This document shows positions 15,961-23,804 of a stretch of 64,000 nt of DNA, piece after piece. The notes beneath the pieces were generated by a model. That model searched no databases. It saw only the letters and a program-made list of their open reading frames with translations, and had not been told where the DNA came from. Position 1 is the first letter of the stretch. Each line of letters opens with the position of its first letter. The stretch is from Pararoseomonas sp. SCSIO 73927 (GTDB lineage: Bacteria > Pseudomonadota > Alphaproteobacteria > Acetobacterales > Acetobacteraceae): NCBI RefSeq assembly GCF_037040815.1, contig NZ_CP146232.1:744001-808000 (forward strand), written 5' to 3'. A program made the position numbers and the translations under genes.

Positions 15961-16698
15961 AGCCCCCTGCGCCAATCCGTTCAGACCTACTACGCGCCGG
16001 GGCGCGAGGCCGCGCTGGACGCCTTCCAGTCCCGCTTCCTCTCCCCCGGCGATCTCGGCTTCGACATCGGCGCCCATGTCGGCGACCGCACGGCCGGCTT
16101 CCGCCGCCTCGGCGCCCGCGCCGTGGCGGTGGAGCCCCAGCCCGCCCTGGCCCGCCTGCTGCGCCGTTGCTTCCGCGATGATCCCGGCGTCGCGATCATC
16201 CCCGCCCTCGTCGGCGCCGCGCCGGGCGAGGCGGTGCTGCGCCTGAACACGCGCAACCCCACCGTCGCCACCGCCTCCGACGCCTTCGTGGCCGCCGCCG
16301 ACGGCGCGGCGGGCTGGGAAGACCAGAGGTGGGACCGCACCATCCCCCGCCCGGTGACCACGCTGGACGCCCTGGCCGCCGCCCACGGCACCCCCGACTT
16401 CATCAAGCTGGACGTGGAGGGCTTCGAGGCGGAGGCCCTGGCCGGCCTCTCCTTCGCCCCCCGCGCCCTCTCCTTCGAGTTCACCACCATCCAGCGCGAC
16501 GTGGCGGCGGCGTGCCTGGCGCGTCTGGCCGCCCTCGGCCCCTACCGCTTCAACGCCGCGCTCGGCGAGAGCATGGAGCTCGCCCTCCCCGCCCCCGTCA
16601 CCGCCGACGCCATGGGCGCCTGGATCGAGGCCCTGCCCCACGCCGCCAACAGCGGCGACGTCTACGCCAGCCCCGACGCCGCCCGGATCACCCCGTGA
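15949..16698 (+). CDS. FkbM-family SAM-dependent methyltransferase
   Basis: The 249-residue protein has SAM-binding motif I as GFDIGAHVGDRTAGF, the VEPQP acidic strand, and the FkbM hallmark FIKLDVEGFEAEAL near residue 145. Such enzymes O-methylate sugars or secondary metabolites, often in glycan gene clusters. The next gene is a polyprenyl-phosphate sugar transferase (GT4) overlapping by one base (TGATG), so a role in modifying a cell-surface glycan is plausible but not shown. Confidence 0.85.
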   Translation: MRRASPLRQSVQTYYAPGREAALDAFQSRFLSPGDLGFDIGAHVGDRTAGFRRLGARAVAVEPQPALARLLRRCFRDDPGVAIIPALVGAAPGEAVLRLNTRNPTVATASDAFVAAADGAAGWEDQRWDRTIPRPVTTLDALAAAHGTPDFIKLDVEGFEAEALAGLSFAPRALSFEFTTIQRDVAAACLARLAALGPYRFNAALGESMELALPAPVTADAMGAWIEALPHAANSGDVYASPDAARITP

Positions 16699-17762
16699 TG
16701 CGCGCGGAGGCCTTCTTCCCCCATCTCGGCTTCGCCGCCCTGCTCGTCCTGCTCTCGGCCGGCATCGTGCGATTGATGATCGCCCACCCCATGCTGGACG
16801 ACCCGGCCCGCCGCGCCGCCACCGCACACAAGGTCCCCACCCCGAAGGGAGGCGGCCTCGGCATCGTCGCCGCCTTCGTGGCGGGCATGGTGGTCCTCTA
16901 CGGCACCGCCCGCTTCGCCCGAATCGCGGAGCCGGAATTCATCGGCACCATCCTCGCCGCCCTCGCCATCGCCGGCGTCGCGCTGCTGGACGACCTGAAG
17001 GATTTCCGCTTCGTCGTGAAGCTCGCGGCCCAGGCCGGGGCCGCGCTGGTCGCCATGGCCAGCGGCCTCGTCGTCACCCGCCTCGCCATCCCCTGGGTGG
17101 GCGTGACCGACCTCGGCCTTCTCGGCCCGGTGCTGACGCTGTTCTGGATCGTCGCCTGCACCAACGCCGTGAACTTCATGGACGGGATGGACGGCCTCGT
17201 CGCCGGCTCCCTCCTCGTCGCCTGCGCCGCCCTCTGCTTCATCGGGGCGGAACAGGGCGCCTGGTTCGTCTACGCCGCCGCGCTGTTCCTCACCGCCGGG
17301 CTGCTGGGCTACCTGCCCTACAACCTGCACCCCGCCCGCATCTTCATGGGCGACGTGGGCAGCCAGTTCCTCGGCTTCGTCCTCGCCGTGCTCGCGGTCG
17401 CCTGCGCCCGCTTCGACACGGAGCAGCTCTCCTTCCTCATCGTGCCCCTGCTGCTCTTCGCGCACCTCTTCGACACGGGCTTCACCCTCATCCGCCGCGC
17501 CCTGATGCGGGAGAGGATCAGCGCGCCCCACCGCACCCACCTCTACCAGATGGCCCAGCGCAGCGGCATGTCCGTGCGGCGGGTGGCCGCGACGCACGGC
17601 GCCTTCGTGCTGTTCCAGGCGATGCTGGCGCTGTCCTTCCCGGGCCTTCCCCCCTGGGCGAAGCCGCTCGTCGTGCTCCCCCCTCTCGCCCTGCAGCTCC
17701 TCTGGCTTGCCTACGTCGCTTGGCGCGTGCGGCGCGCCGGCCTTAGTTGGCGGGCGGGCTGA
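16698..17762 (+). CDS. WecA/MraY-family polyprenyl-phosphate sugar-1-phosphate transferase
   Basis: The 354-residue integral membrane protein has about ten hydrophobic helices. It carries the family motifs HKVPTPKGGGLGI (residues 42-54), LLDDLKDF, NAVNFMDGMDGLVAG, FMGDVGSQFLGF and HLFDTGFTLIRR followed by PHRTHLYQ. These enzymes transfer a UDP-sugar phosphate to undecaprenyl phosphate to start O-antigen, enterobacterial common antigen or exopolysaccharide synthesis. The short family length and PHRTHLYQ motif favour a WecA/WbpL type over peptidoglycan MraY. It ends 20 bp inside the convergent YjbF-like gene. Confidence 0.9.
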   Translation: MRAEAFFPHLGFAALLVLLSAGIVRLMIAHPMLDDPARRAATAHKVPTPKGGGLGIVAAFVAGMVVLYGTARFARIAEPEFIGTILAALAIAGVALLDDLKDFRFVVKLAAQAGAALVAMASGLVVTRLAIPWVGVTDLGLLGPVLTLFWIVACTNAVNFMDGMDGLVAGSLLVACAALCFIGAEQGAWFVYAAALFLTAGLLGYLPYNLHPARIFMGDVGSQFLGFVLAVLAVACARFDTEQLSFLIVPLLLFAHLFDTGFTLIRRALMRERISAPHRTHLYQMAQRSGMSVRRVAATHGAFVLFQAMLALSFPGLPPWAKPLVVLPPLALQLLWLAYVAWRVRRAGLSWRAG

Positions 17763-18420
17763 GCACCTCGATCGTCATCGGCCGGTCCTCCATCCCCACC
17801 CACTGCTCGGACCGCCACACGGCCCCCGTCTCCGCATCCGCCCAGTAGCGGTTCAGGAACCGCGCCCCGCCGCCGCAGCGCTCCTCCACATAGAGCCCCT
17901 CCGGCACCCGCGCCGCCCGCATCCGGCACTCCAGCGAGACGCCGAAGCGCATCCGCCCGGGATCGCGCTGCGCCGGCGCCAGGTCCACCACCCGCCGCGC
18001 CATCGCCGGCCGCTCGATCAGCGCCGTCACGTCGTCCAGCGGGTCCGGGCTGTCGAAGCGCGTGGCCGAGAGGTTCGTCTGCACCCCCGCCGTCGCCACC
18101 ACCCGCGCCCCGTCCGTCGCCACCACCGTGCCGTCGTCCGAGCGCCACATGCGCTGCTCGCCCTGGCCCTGGATCATCGTCATCACCTTGCGCTGCCGCC
18201 CGTAGCTGACGACCAGCGTCGGCCCGCTCGTCACGGCCACCTGCTCCTCGTCCAGCGCGCCGTTCGGCGCCTCGTACCGGCGCGGCCGCAGCCCGTCCTG
18301 GATCGGCGGCAGGAACACGCTCGCCCGCAGGGTGTTCTCGGCCGCACGCCCCAGCTCCGGCATGTCCGGCAACTCGCAGGCGGCCAGGAGGAGGGGAAGG
18401 AGGATCAGGGCGCGGCGCAT
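17743..18420 (-). CDS. YjbF-family (GfcB-like) outer-membrane lipoprotein
   Basis: The 225-residue protein has a lipoprotein signal peptide ending in LLLAAC at residues 11-16. The body shows the YjbF pattern: MWRSDDGTVVATDGARVVATAGV, LSATRFDSPDPL, and a C-terminal YWADAETGAVWRSEQWVG followed by a beta strand ending the protein. In E. coli, YjbEFGH participate in exopolysaccharide production. A YjbH homologue lies 33 kb away in this window, which supports the identification but not an operon. Its 3' end overlaps the convergent sugar transferase. Confidence 0.75.
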   Translation of the reverse strand: MRRALILLPLLLAACELPDMPELGRAAENTLRASVFLPPIQDGLRPRRYEAPNGALDEEQVAVTSGPTLVVSYGRQRKVMTMIQGQGEQRMWRSDDGTVVATDGARVVATAGVQTNLSATRFDSPDPLDDVTALIERPAMARRVVDLAPAQRDPGRMRFGVSLECRMRAARVPEGLYVEERCGGGARFLNRYWADAETGAVWRSEQWVGMEDRPMTIEVLSPPAN

Positions 18421-18477
18421 CCCGCGCAGGATAGGCGGGGGACGGGGCGAGCGCATCACCGAAACGTGAAATCTGTT

Positions 18478-18722
18478 TGGCCCCAAGGGGCTCCGCCCCT
18501 TGGATCCCCGCCAAGGGCCTGAGGCCCTTGGAACCCCGTCCGGCTGCCGCCACGCCGCTTCGACACGGGGCTTCTCCCTGGGGGCCCGATCCTGCCTCCG
18601 CAGTCGCCTCGGGTCCTCGACCCGAGGCGCACCGTCAGCAGCATGGCTCTAAGACGAGGGGGTGAAGGCACTGCCTTCGACGTCCAGGGGAGGGGAGCAT
18701 TCCTTCTCCTCTCCCCTGGGGC
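18478..18722 (+). repeat. Dispersed hairpin repeat, copy B (diverged tail)
   Basis: Stem 1 is at 18483-18503 (CCAAGGGGC, loop TCC, GCCCCTTGG). Stem 2 is at 18511-18531 and is perfect. Stem 4 is at 18605-18629 (CGCCTCGGGTC, loop CTC, GACCCGAGGCG). The tail hairpin at 18684-18719 keeps a 14-bp stem (CCAGGGGAGGGGAG with CTCCTCTCCCCTGG) but its sequence has drifted from the other copies, and its loop is CATTCCTT instead of the AATTC core. It fills most of the 355-bp stretch between the YjbF-like start and the small frame at 18776. Nothing else is visible in that stretch. Confidence 0.8.
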
Positions 18723-18775
18723 AACCGCCCCGGCACTCCCCCGTTGAGTCGCCCATCCAGAGAGGGGCAGCAACG

Positions 18776-18850
18776 ATGGTCCGACCGATCCTGATCCCGG
18801 CCCTGCGGGCCATCGGCGCCCTGCCGGCGCCCGCGAAGCCCCGGAAGTAG
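18776..18850 (+). CDS. Possible 24-residue basic peptide
   Basis: A 24-codon frame starts at ATG 18776, about nine bases after a GAGGGG ribosome-site-like stretch, and is followed three bases after its stop by a strong hairpin. The peptide has an aliphatic N-terminal half (MVRPILIPALRAIGALP) and a basic Pro/Lys end. The combination of start signal, length and terminator-like structure suggests a real small gene, but no family is recognised and chance cannot be excluded. Confidence 0.35.
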   Translation: MVRPILIPALRAIGALPAPAKPRK

Positions 18851-18853
18851 AAA

Positions 18854-18881
18854 GGGCCGGAGGGGTGCGCCCCTCCGGCCC
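18854..18881. terminator. Strong stem-loop between convergent transcripts
   Basis: GGGCCGGAGGGG (18854-18865), loop TGCG, CCCCTCCGGCCC (18870-18881): a perfect 12-bp stem lying between the small plus-strand frame and the 3' end of the response regulator. There is an AAA run on the 5' side and only short T runs, so it could end transcription from both sides. Confidence 0.65.
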
Positions 18882-18908
18882 TTCGCGTTCTCCGGTGATT
18901 CCCCGGCC

Positions 18909-19625
18909 TCAGGCCGCCGCGCGGCCGGCCTGCGGGTCCAGGCGGTACCCGCCGCCCTCGGTCAGCAGCAGGGAAGCGGTCGCCGGGTCCGGCTCGATCT
19001 TCTGCCGCAGCCGGTATATGTGCGTCTCCAGCGTGTGGGTCGTCACGGCCGCGTTGTAGCCCCACACCTCGTTCAGCAGGATCTGCCGCCCCACCGGCCG
19101 GCCACCGGCCCGGTAGAGGAACTTCAGGATCGCGCACTCCTTCTCGGTCAGGCGGATCCGGCGGTTGCGGCCGGGGTCCTGCAGCATCTTGGCCGAGGGG
19201 CGGAAGGTGTAGGGGCCGATGACGAAAACCGCGTCCTCGGAATTGTCGAAGCCGCGCAGCTGGGCGCGCAGGCGGGCCAGCAGCTCCATGATGCGGAAGG
19301 GCTTCGCGATGTAGTCGTTCGCGCCCGAATCGAGCCCGCGCACCACGTCCTGCTCCCCGTCCGCGCCGGTGAGCATGATGATCGGCACCTTCAGCCCGGC
19401 CCGCCGGAGCTCCGCGCAGAGGTCGCGGCCATCGCCATCGGGCAGGCCGATGTCGAGCAGCACGGCATCGAAGCGAGCACCGTCGGCGAGCAGGATCTGC
19501 CCGGCCTCGGCCTTCGTCGCGGCCTCGCTCGGGGCGAACTCGCCATCGACGGCCAATTGCTCGGACAGCGTGGCGCGGAGCGCCGGGTCGTCGTCCACGA
19601 TCAGGATCGGACGGGGGTCCGACAT
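18909..19625 (-). CDS. OmpR-family response regulator
   Basis: The 238-residue regulator has a receiver domain with LIVDDDPALR, phosphoacceptor Asp in VLLDIGLPDGDG (near residue 58), MLTGADG and the conserved Lys in AKPF. A winged-helix DNA-binding domain follows (LTEKECAILKFLYRAGG and THTLETHIYRLRQKIEPDP). The ATG at 19625 sits after a GGGAGGG ribosome site. No histidine kinase gene adjoins it. The nearest, at 22.4-23.8 kb, is PhoR-like and separated by three genes. It diverges from ribA across a 264-bp intergenic region. Confidence 0.88.
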   Translation of the reverse strand: MSDPRPILIVDDDPALRATLSEQLAVDGEFAPSEAATKAEAGQILLADGARFDAVLLDIGLPDGDGRDLCAELRRAGLKVPIIMLTGADGEQDVVRGLDSGANDYIAKPFRIMELLARLRAQLRGFDNSEDAVFVIGPYTFRPSAKMLQDPGRNRRIRLTEKECAILKFLYRAGGRPVGRQILLNEVWGYNAAVTTHTLETHIYRLRQKIEPDPATASLLLTEGGGYRLDPQAGRAAA

Positions 19626-19889
19626 GCACCCTCCCGTTGATAGCTGGGGTCCACCCGATGAAACGGAGCGATCCCGGAGCCGTGAAGTCGGGATATGGGG
19701 CCATAAGGCCGGAACCGGCAAGTCTCGGCTCTCTTTTTCGTGGGTCTGTGGGCAGGATGGAGCGGGCATGCGGAGGTTGCGGGACGAATCCCGGCGGCAC
19801 CGGCCCTTCCTGTGCCTGACGGCATCCCATATGGCTGTGGAACTGGGCACCACCGGCTATCATAGGTTACTCCAAGGATGGGATCGGGA
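19626..19889. other. Divergent intergenic region, response regulator / ribA
   Basis: This 264-bp non-coding region must hold the promoters of both flanking genes. I looked for a flavin (RFN) riboswitch ahead of ribA and saw no recognisable conserved stems. No clear sigma-70 consensus or operator palindrome stands out. Confidence 0.5.
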
Positions 19890-21122
19890 ATGGCCGACGC
19901 GTCAACACGGGCCACGGCGCCGTCCTTCCCGGGCCGGCCGGGCGAAGGGCCGGACTCGCGCGCCGCATCGATGCGGGCGGTCCACCGCGCCGTCTCCGAC
20001 CTGCGCCGCGGCACGCCCGTGCTGCTGGAAGGCGGCGGAGAGGCGCTCGTCCTCGCCGCCGCCGAGACGGTCGGCGCGCGCGGCCTCGCCGAGCTGGCCG
20101 GGGCGGCGCTGGCCCCGCCCGTGCTGCTCCTCGCCGCCCCCCGCGCGGCCGCCGTGCTGGCCCGCCCCATACTTGCGCGTTCCGTGCCTGCTGCGGCGGC
20201 GGAGGACGCGCCGGTGGCGCTGCGCCTCTCCCCCGCCCTGCTGGACCCTGCCGCCCTGCGCCGCCTGGCCGATCCGGTGGCCGAGGACCTGCTGCCCGAA
20301 GTCCCGCAGATCGTCCCCGCGCCGGGCTTCGCCCAGGCGCTCTCCCCTGTCGCCATCGCCCTGGCCAAGGTCGGGCGGCTGCTGCCCGCCCTCGTCGCCG
20401 CCCCGGCCTCCACCGCCGCCGGGGCGCGCCTGGGCCTGCTCTCCGTCGCCGTGCCGGCAGTGCTGGGATACCCGGCCGCCGCCGCCACCAGCCTCACCCG
20501 CGTGGCCGAGGCCCGCGTCCCGCTGGAGGACGCGCCGGAGGCCCGCATCGCCGCCTTCCGCGCCGCCGATGGCGGGATCGAGCACCTCGCGATCCTCGTC
20601 GGCACGCCCGAGGCGGCCAGAAAGTCGGCCGGAAAGTCGGCGGGAGAGTCGGCCGGAGAGGCGGCGCCGCTCGCCCGCATCCACTCCGAGTGCTTCACCG
20701 GCGACCTGCTGGGCAGCCTGCGCTGCGACTGCGGCCCGCAGCTGCGCGGCGCCATCGCCCGCATGGCGGCGGAGCCGGCGGGCGGCGTGCTGCTCTACCT
20801 CGCGCAGGAGGGGCGGGGCATCGGCCTGGTGAACAAGCTGCGCGCCTACACCCTGCAGGATGGCGGGCTGGACACGCTGGATGCCAACCGCGCCCTCGGC
20901 TACGGCGCCGACGAGCGCGACTTCCGCGTGGCCGCGACGATGCTGGAGGCCCTGGGCCTGCCCCGCATCCGCCTGCTGACGAACAACCCGGACAAGGTGG
21001 CCGGCCTCTCCGCCTGCGGGATCGAGGTGACGGGCCGCGTCTCCCACCTCTTCGCCGCCAACGGCGTGAACGACGCCTATCTCGCGACGAAGAAGGCCCG
21101 CTTCGGCCACCTGCTCGGCTAG
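19890..21122 (+). CDS. ribA: RibA GTP cyclohydrolase II with a degenerate RibB-like N-terminal domain
   Basis: The 410-residue protein has an N-terminal half that looks like a decayed 3,4-dihydroxy-2-butanone-4-phosphate synthase domain and lacks its catalytic acidic motifs. The C-terminal half is a complete GTP cyclohydrolase II. The zinc ligands are in SECFTGDLLGSLRCDCGPQL (three Cys), followed by LYLAQEGRGIGL and LTNNPDKVAGL. It opens GTP to start riboflavin synthesis. A 12-bp coding repeat gives a KSAGKSAGESAGE linker between the halves. An alternative ATG lies 12 bases upstream at 19878. Confidence 0.88.
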   Translation: MADASTRATAPSFPGRPGEGPDSRAASMRAVHRAVSDLRRGTPVLLEGGGEALVLAAAETVGARGLAELAGAALAPPVLLLAAPRAAAVLARPILARSVPAAAAEDAPVALRLSPALLDPAALRRLADPVAEDLLPEVPQIVPAPGFAQALSPVAIALAKVGRLLPALVAAPASTAAGARLGLLSVAVPAVLGYPAAAATSLTRVAEARVPLEDAPEARIAAFRAADGGIEHLAILVGTPEAARKSAGKSAGESAGEAAPLARIHSECFTGDLLGSLRCDCGPQLRGAIARMAAEPAGGVLLYLAQEGRGIGLVNKLRAYTLQDGGLDTLDANRALGYGADERDFRVAATMLEALGLPRIRLLTNNPDKVAGLSACGIEVTGRVSHLFAANGVNDAYLATKKARFGHLLG

Positions 21123-21170
21123 GCACGCCTCTTGCGGCGCCTGGCCCCGCCCAGGCGGAGAGGGGTGCCC

Positions 21171-21635
21171 GTGAACCACATCGTCCCGAACACCGCATCC
21201 CCGGAGGGATGGGCCATGTTCGCCGGCCGCGTTTACGGCGGCGCCCGCCCCGCCCCCGATGGCGGCCCACCCCTCCTCGGCGAGGAGGCGGCCCCCATGC
21301 CCGTGGAGACGACCTTCGACGAGTTGCTGGAGGCGCTGAACCCCCTGCAATACGTGCCGGGTGTCGGCACCGCCTACCGGGCCGTGACCGGCAATTCCGC
21401 CCCCATCGCCGCCCGCATCCTCGTCGGCACCGCTATCGGCGGGCCGGTGGGCTTCCTCGGCGGCGTCGCCTCCGCCGTGCTGGAGGTCACGGGCTTCGTC
21501 GGCACCCTCCAGGCCATCGCGAACGGGCGGGACCAGCCCACCGCCTTCCTCGCCTGGGGCCAGACCGCCGACCCCGCAACCATCGCCCGCGGCCGCGCGG
21601 CCTACCAGGAGCAGATGCGCTCCAGCACCGCCTGA
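21171..21635 (+). CDS. Hypothetical protein with a NPLQYVPGVGTAYRAVTG segment
   Basis: The 154-residue protein has a disordered N-terminal half and a C-terminal part with LLEALNPLQYVPGVGTAYRAVTGN, followed by Gly/Ala-rich hydrophobic helices (GTAIGGPVGFLGGVASAVLEVTGF). This pattern recurs in alphaproteobacterial proteins of unknown function and may be membrane-associated. The GTG at 21171 was chosen because it is about 8 bases after GGAGAGG. A GTG six bases earlier is also in frame. It lies directly downstream of ribA. Confidence 0.6.
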   Translation: MNHIVPNTASPEGWAMFAGRVYGGARPAPDGGPPLLGEEAAPMPVETTFDELLEALNPLQYVPGVGTAYRAVTGNSAPIAARILVGTAIGGPVGFLGGVASAVLEVTGFVGTLQAIANGRDQPTAFLAWGQTADPATIARGRAAYQEQMRSSTA

Positions 21636-21637
21636 CC

Positions 21638-21663
21638 GGCACCGCATGATGGCACCGCATAAT
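21638..21663. repeat. 13-bp tandem duplication between genes
   Basis: GGCACCGCATGAT is followed immediately by GGCACCGCATAAT. The pair fills most of the gap between the hypothetical protein stop and the L,D-transpeptidase-like start, another junction with a short fresh-looking duplication. Confidence 0.75.
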
Positions 21664-21676
21664 GATAGAAGGCCGC

Positions 21677-22165
21677 ATGACCCTCGCCCGCCTGGACGGC
21701 CCCCACCTCATCCTGAACCGCGACCGCTGGTGCTGCGCCATCGGCCGCGGCGGCATCCGCGCCGACAAGGCGGAAGGCGACGGCGCCACCCCCCGCGCCA
21801 CCCTCCCCCTCCGCCGCGTGCTCTACCGCGCCGACCGCGGCCCCGCCCCACGCTGCGCCGTGCCCGTGGAACCCATCGGCCCGAACGACGGCTGGTGCGA
21901 CGACCCCGCCAGCCCCGCCTACAACCGCCCGGTCAACCTGCCCCACGAGGCCAGGCACGAGGAACTCTGGCGACAGGACCACATCTACGACATCGTCGGC
22001 GTGCTCGGCTGGAACGACGACCCGGTGGTGCCCGGGCGCGGCAGCGCCATCTTCCTCCACCTCGCCCGGCCGGACCTGGCGCCCACCGAGGGCTGCATCG
22101 CCCTGGCCGGGCCCGACCTGCGGGCAGCCCTGACCGCGGGGCTCACGGGGATCGAAGTGGCCTGA
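21677..22165 (+). CDS. L,D-transpeptidase (YkuD)-like protein
   Basis: The 162-residue protein carries a YkuD-like catalytic segment, FLHLARPDLAPTEGCIALAGPDL. Its His and Cys would form the active site in cross-linking or modifying peptidoglycan stem peptides. An upstream Trp/Asn/Asp-rich segment (NDGWCDDPASPAYNRPV) is typical of the short L,D-transpeptidase family. No signal peptide is visible, which is unusual for a wall enzyme but common in this subfamily. The ATG at 21677 follows GAAGG by six bases. An ATG 15 bases upstream is less well placed. It ends 7 bp before repeat copy C. Confidence 0.78.
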   Translation: MTLARLDGPHLILNRDRWCCAIGRGGIRADKAEGDGATPRATLPLRRVLYRADRGPAPRCAVPVEPIGPNDGWCDDPASPAYNRPVNLPHEARHEELWRQDHIYDIVGVLGWNDDPVVPGRGSAIFLHLARPDLAPTEGCIALAGPDLRAALTAGLTGIEVA

Positions 22166-22171
22166 TCCTGC

Positions 22172-22424
22172 GGGTCCGGTCCGTGGCCAGGGAGAGGAAG
22201 AAGGAATTCTTCCTCTCCCCGGACCCCTCTCCATCATCTTCTTCTAGGCTTTGGAATCGTTCGGCTGACGGTGCGCCTCGGGTCCACGACCCGAGGCGAC
22301 TGCAAGGGCAGGATAGACCCGGTTGCGCAGAGATCCCGCGTCAGGAAGGCGTGGCGGCAGCCAGATGGGGGTCCAGGGGCCTCAGGCCCTTGGCGGGGGT
22401 CCAGGGGGCGGAGCCCCTTGGGGC
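22172..22424 (-). repeat. Dispersed hairpin repeat, copy C
   Basis: This copy lies in minus orientation and fills the gap between the convergent stops at 22165 and 22438. The tail hairpin, with an EcoRI-like GAATTC core, is at 22190-22220. Stem 4 is at 22274-22298 (loop CAC) and is perfect. Stem 2 is at 22373-22393 and stem 1 at 22401-22421, each with one A-C type mismatch relative to copy B. Confidence 0.85.
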
Positions 22425-22437
22425 CACCCGGGCGCCC

Positions 22438-23781
22438 CTACCGCCCCGGCAGCCACACCCGCATCACCGTCCCCTGCCCCACCGTGCTGTCGATCAGCAG
22501 CTGCCCCCGGTGGTGGCCGACGATGTGCTTCACAATAGCCAGGCCCAGCCCCGTGCCGCCGGCGTTGCGGCTGCGCCCGGCATCCACGCGGTAGAAGCGC
22601 TCCGTCAGGCGGGGGATGTGTTCCCGCGCGATGCCCGGCCCATCATCGCTTACGCTCAGCATCACGCCAGGGGCCAGCGCGCCTTCCGGCGCCGCCAGGC
22701 GGCGGACGGAGAGGCGCACGGTGCCGCCGTCCCGCCCGTGGCGCACCGCGTTCTCCAGCAGGTTCCGGATCACCTGGGCCAGTTCCCCGGCATCGGCGGG
22801 GGCGGCGGTGGCGGGGGTCAGCTCCAGGGCCAGGTTCACGTTGCGGTCGGCCAGGATGGGGGCCATGGCGGCCGCCTCGTCCCGGGCCAGGGCGTCCAGC
22901 CGGGCCTCGCCGGCGGGGGCGCGGTGCTCGGCCATCTCGATGCGGGAGAGGCTGAGCAGGTCCTCCACCAGCCGCCGCATCCGTTCCGCCTGGGTGGCGA
23001 TGATGCCGAGGAAGCTGGCGCCCGCCTCGGGGTCGTCCTTCGCGGGGCCGCGCAGCGTCTCCACGAAGCCGATGATGGAGGCGAGCGGCGTCCGCAGCTC
23101 GTGGCTGGCGTTCGTCACGAAATCAGCCCGCATCCGCTCCGCCGCCCGCGCCTGGGTGCGGTCCGCCAGCACCAGCAGCAGGCAGCCGCCGTCGGAGAGG
23201 GGCGGGTCCAACGGGATGGCGTGGATTGAGAGGTCCTGCTGCACGGGCAGGGGCAGGACCACCTCCGCCGCCTGGGGCTCGCCCTCCGCCAGGGCGTCGT
23301 CCACCGCGGCGGCGATGCGGGGGTGGCGCAGGACGGAGGCGGTATCGGCCACCCCGTCCGCGCCGGTGCCGAAGAAGCGGCGCGCGGCCGGGTTGGCGCG
23401 CAGCACCTTCCGGTCCTCTCCCAGCACCAGCAGCGGGTCGGGCAGGGCGTCGATGATGGCGGCATCCGTGCGGCGGAGCTGGCGCAGCAGCGCCTCCCGC
23501 TCCGCCAGCCCGCGGGAGAGACGGGCGGCGGATTCGGCCACCCGCGCGGCGGCGGGCAGCAGGGGCGGGCGCGGCGGCACGGGCTTGCCCTCCGCCGCGG
23601 CCCGCAGGTCCGCCTCAAGCCCCGCCAGCGTTCCCAGCCACGCCCGGCCGAACACATAGGCAGCGCCGAGGGTGGCGAGGATGGCCAGGAAGGCCGGCAG
23701 GGGCTCCGCCCAGCCGGCGATCATCAGCACCAGCAGCGCCGCGGCGGGCACGCCGCCCACCAGCGTCACCGCGCGCAGCAT
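22438..23781 (-). CDS. PhoR-like sensor histidine kinase
   Basis: The 447-residue kinase has two hydrophobic segments in the first 50 residues and then a PAS-like region (ALPDPLLVLGEDRKVLRANPAARRFF). The HisKA box is FVTNASHELRTPLASIIGFVETL, the N box NLLENAVRHG, the G1/F region DDGPGIAREHIPRLTERFYRVD and the G2 box GGTGLGLAIVKH. The lack of a periplasmic domain and the box sequences resemble PhoR, which controls phosphate starvation responses. No phoB or pst genes are adjacent, so the signal is uncertain. Confidence 0.87.
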   Translation of the reverse strand: MLRAVTLVGGVPAAALLVLMIAGWAEPLPAFLAILATLGAAYVFGRAWLGTLAGLEADLRAAAEGKPVPPRPPLLPAAARVAESAARLSRGLAEREALLRQLRRTDAAIIDALPDPLLVLGEDRKVLRANPAARRFFGTGADGVADTASVLRHPRIAAAVDDALAEGEPQAAEVVLPLPVQQDLSIHAIPLDPPLSDGGCLLLVLADRTQARAAERMRADFVTNASHELRTPLASIIGFVETLRGPAKDDPEAGASFLGIIATQAERMRRLVEDLLSLSRIEMAEHRAPAGEARLDALARDEAAAMAPILADRNVNLALELTPATAAPADAGELAQVIRNLLENAVRHGRDGGTVRLSVRRLAAPEGALAPGVMLSVSDDGPGIAREHIPRLTERFYRVDAGRSRNAGGTGLGLAIVKHIVGHHRGQLLIDSTVGQGTVMRVWLPGR

Positions 23782-23804
23782 GGCCCTCCGGGGTGGGCGC
23801 GGGC

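Noticed and set aside
19626..19889. FMN riboswitch ahead of ribA
   Set aside because: No recognisable conserved RFN stems were seen.
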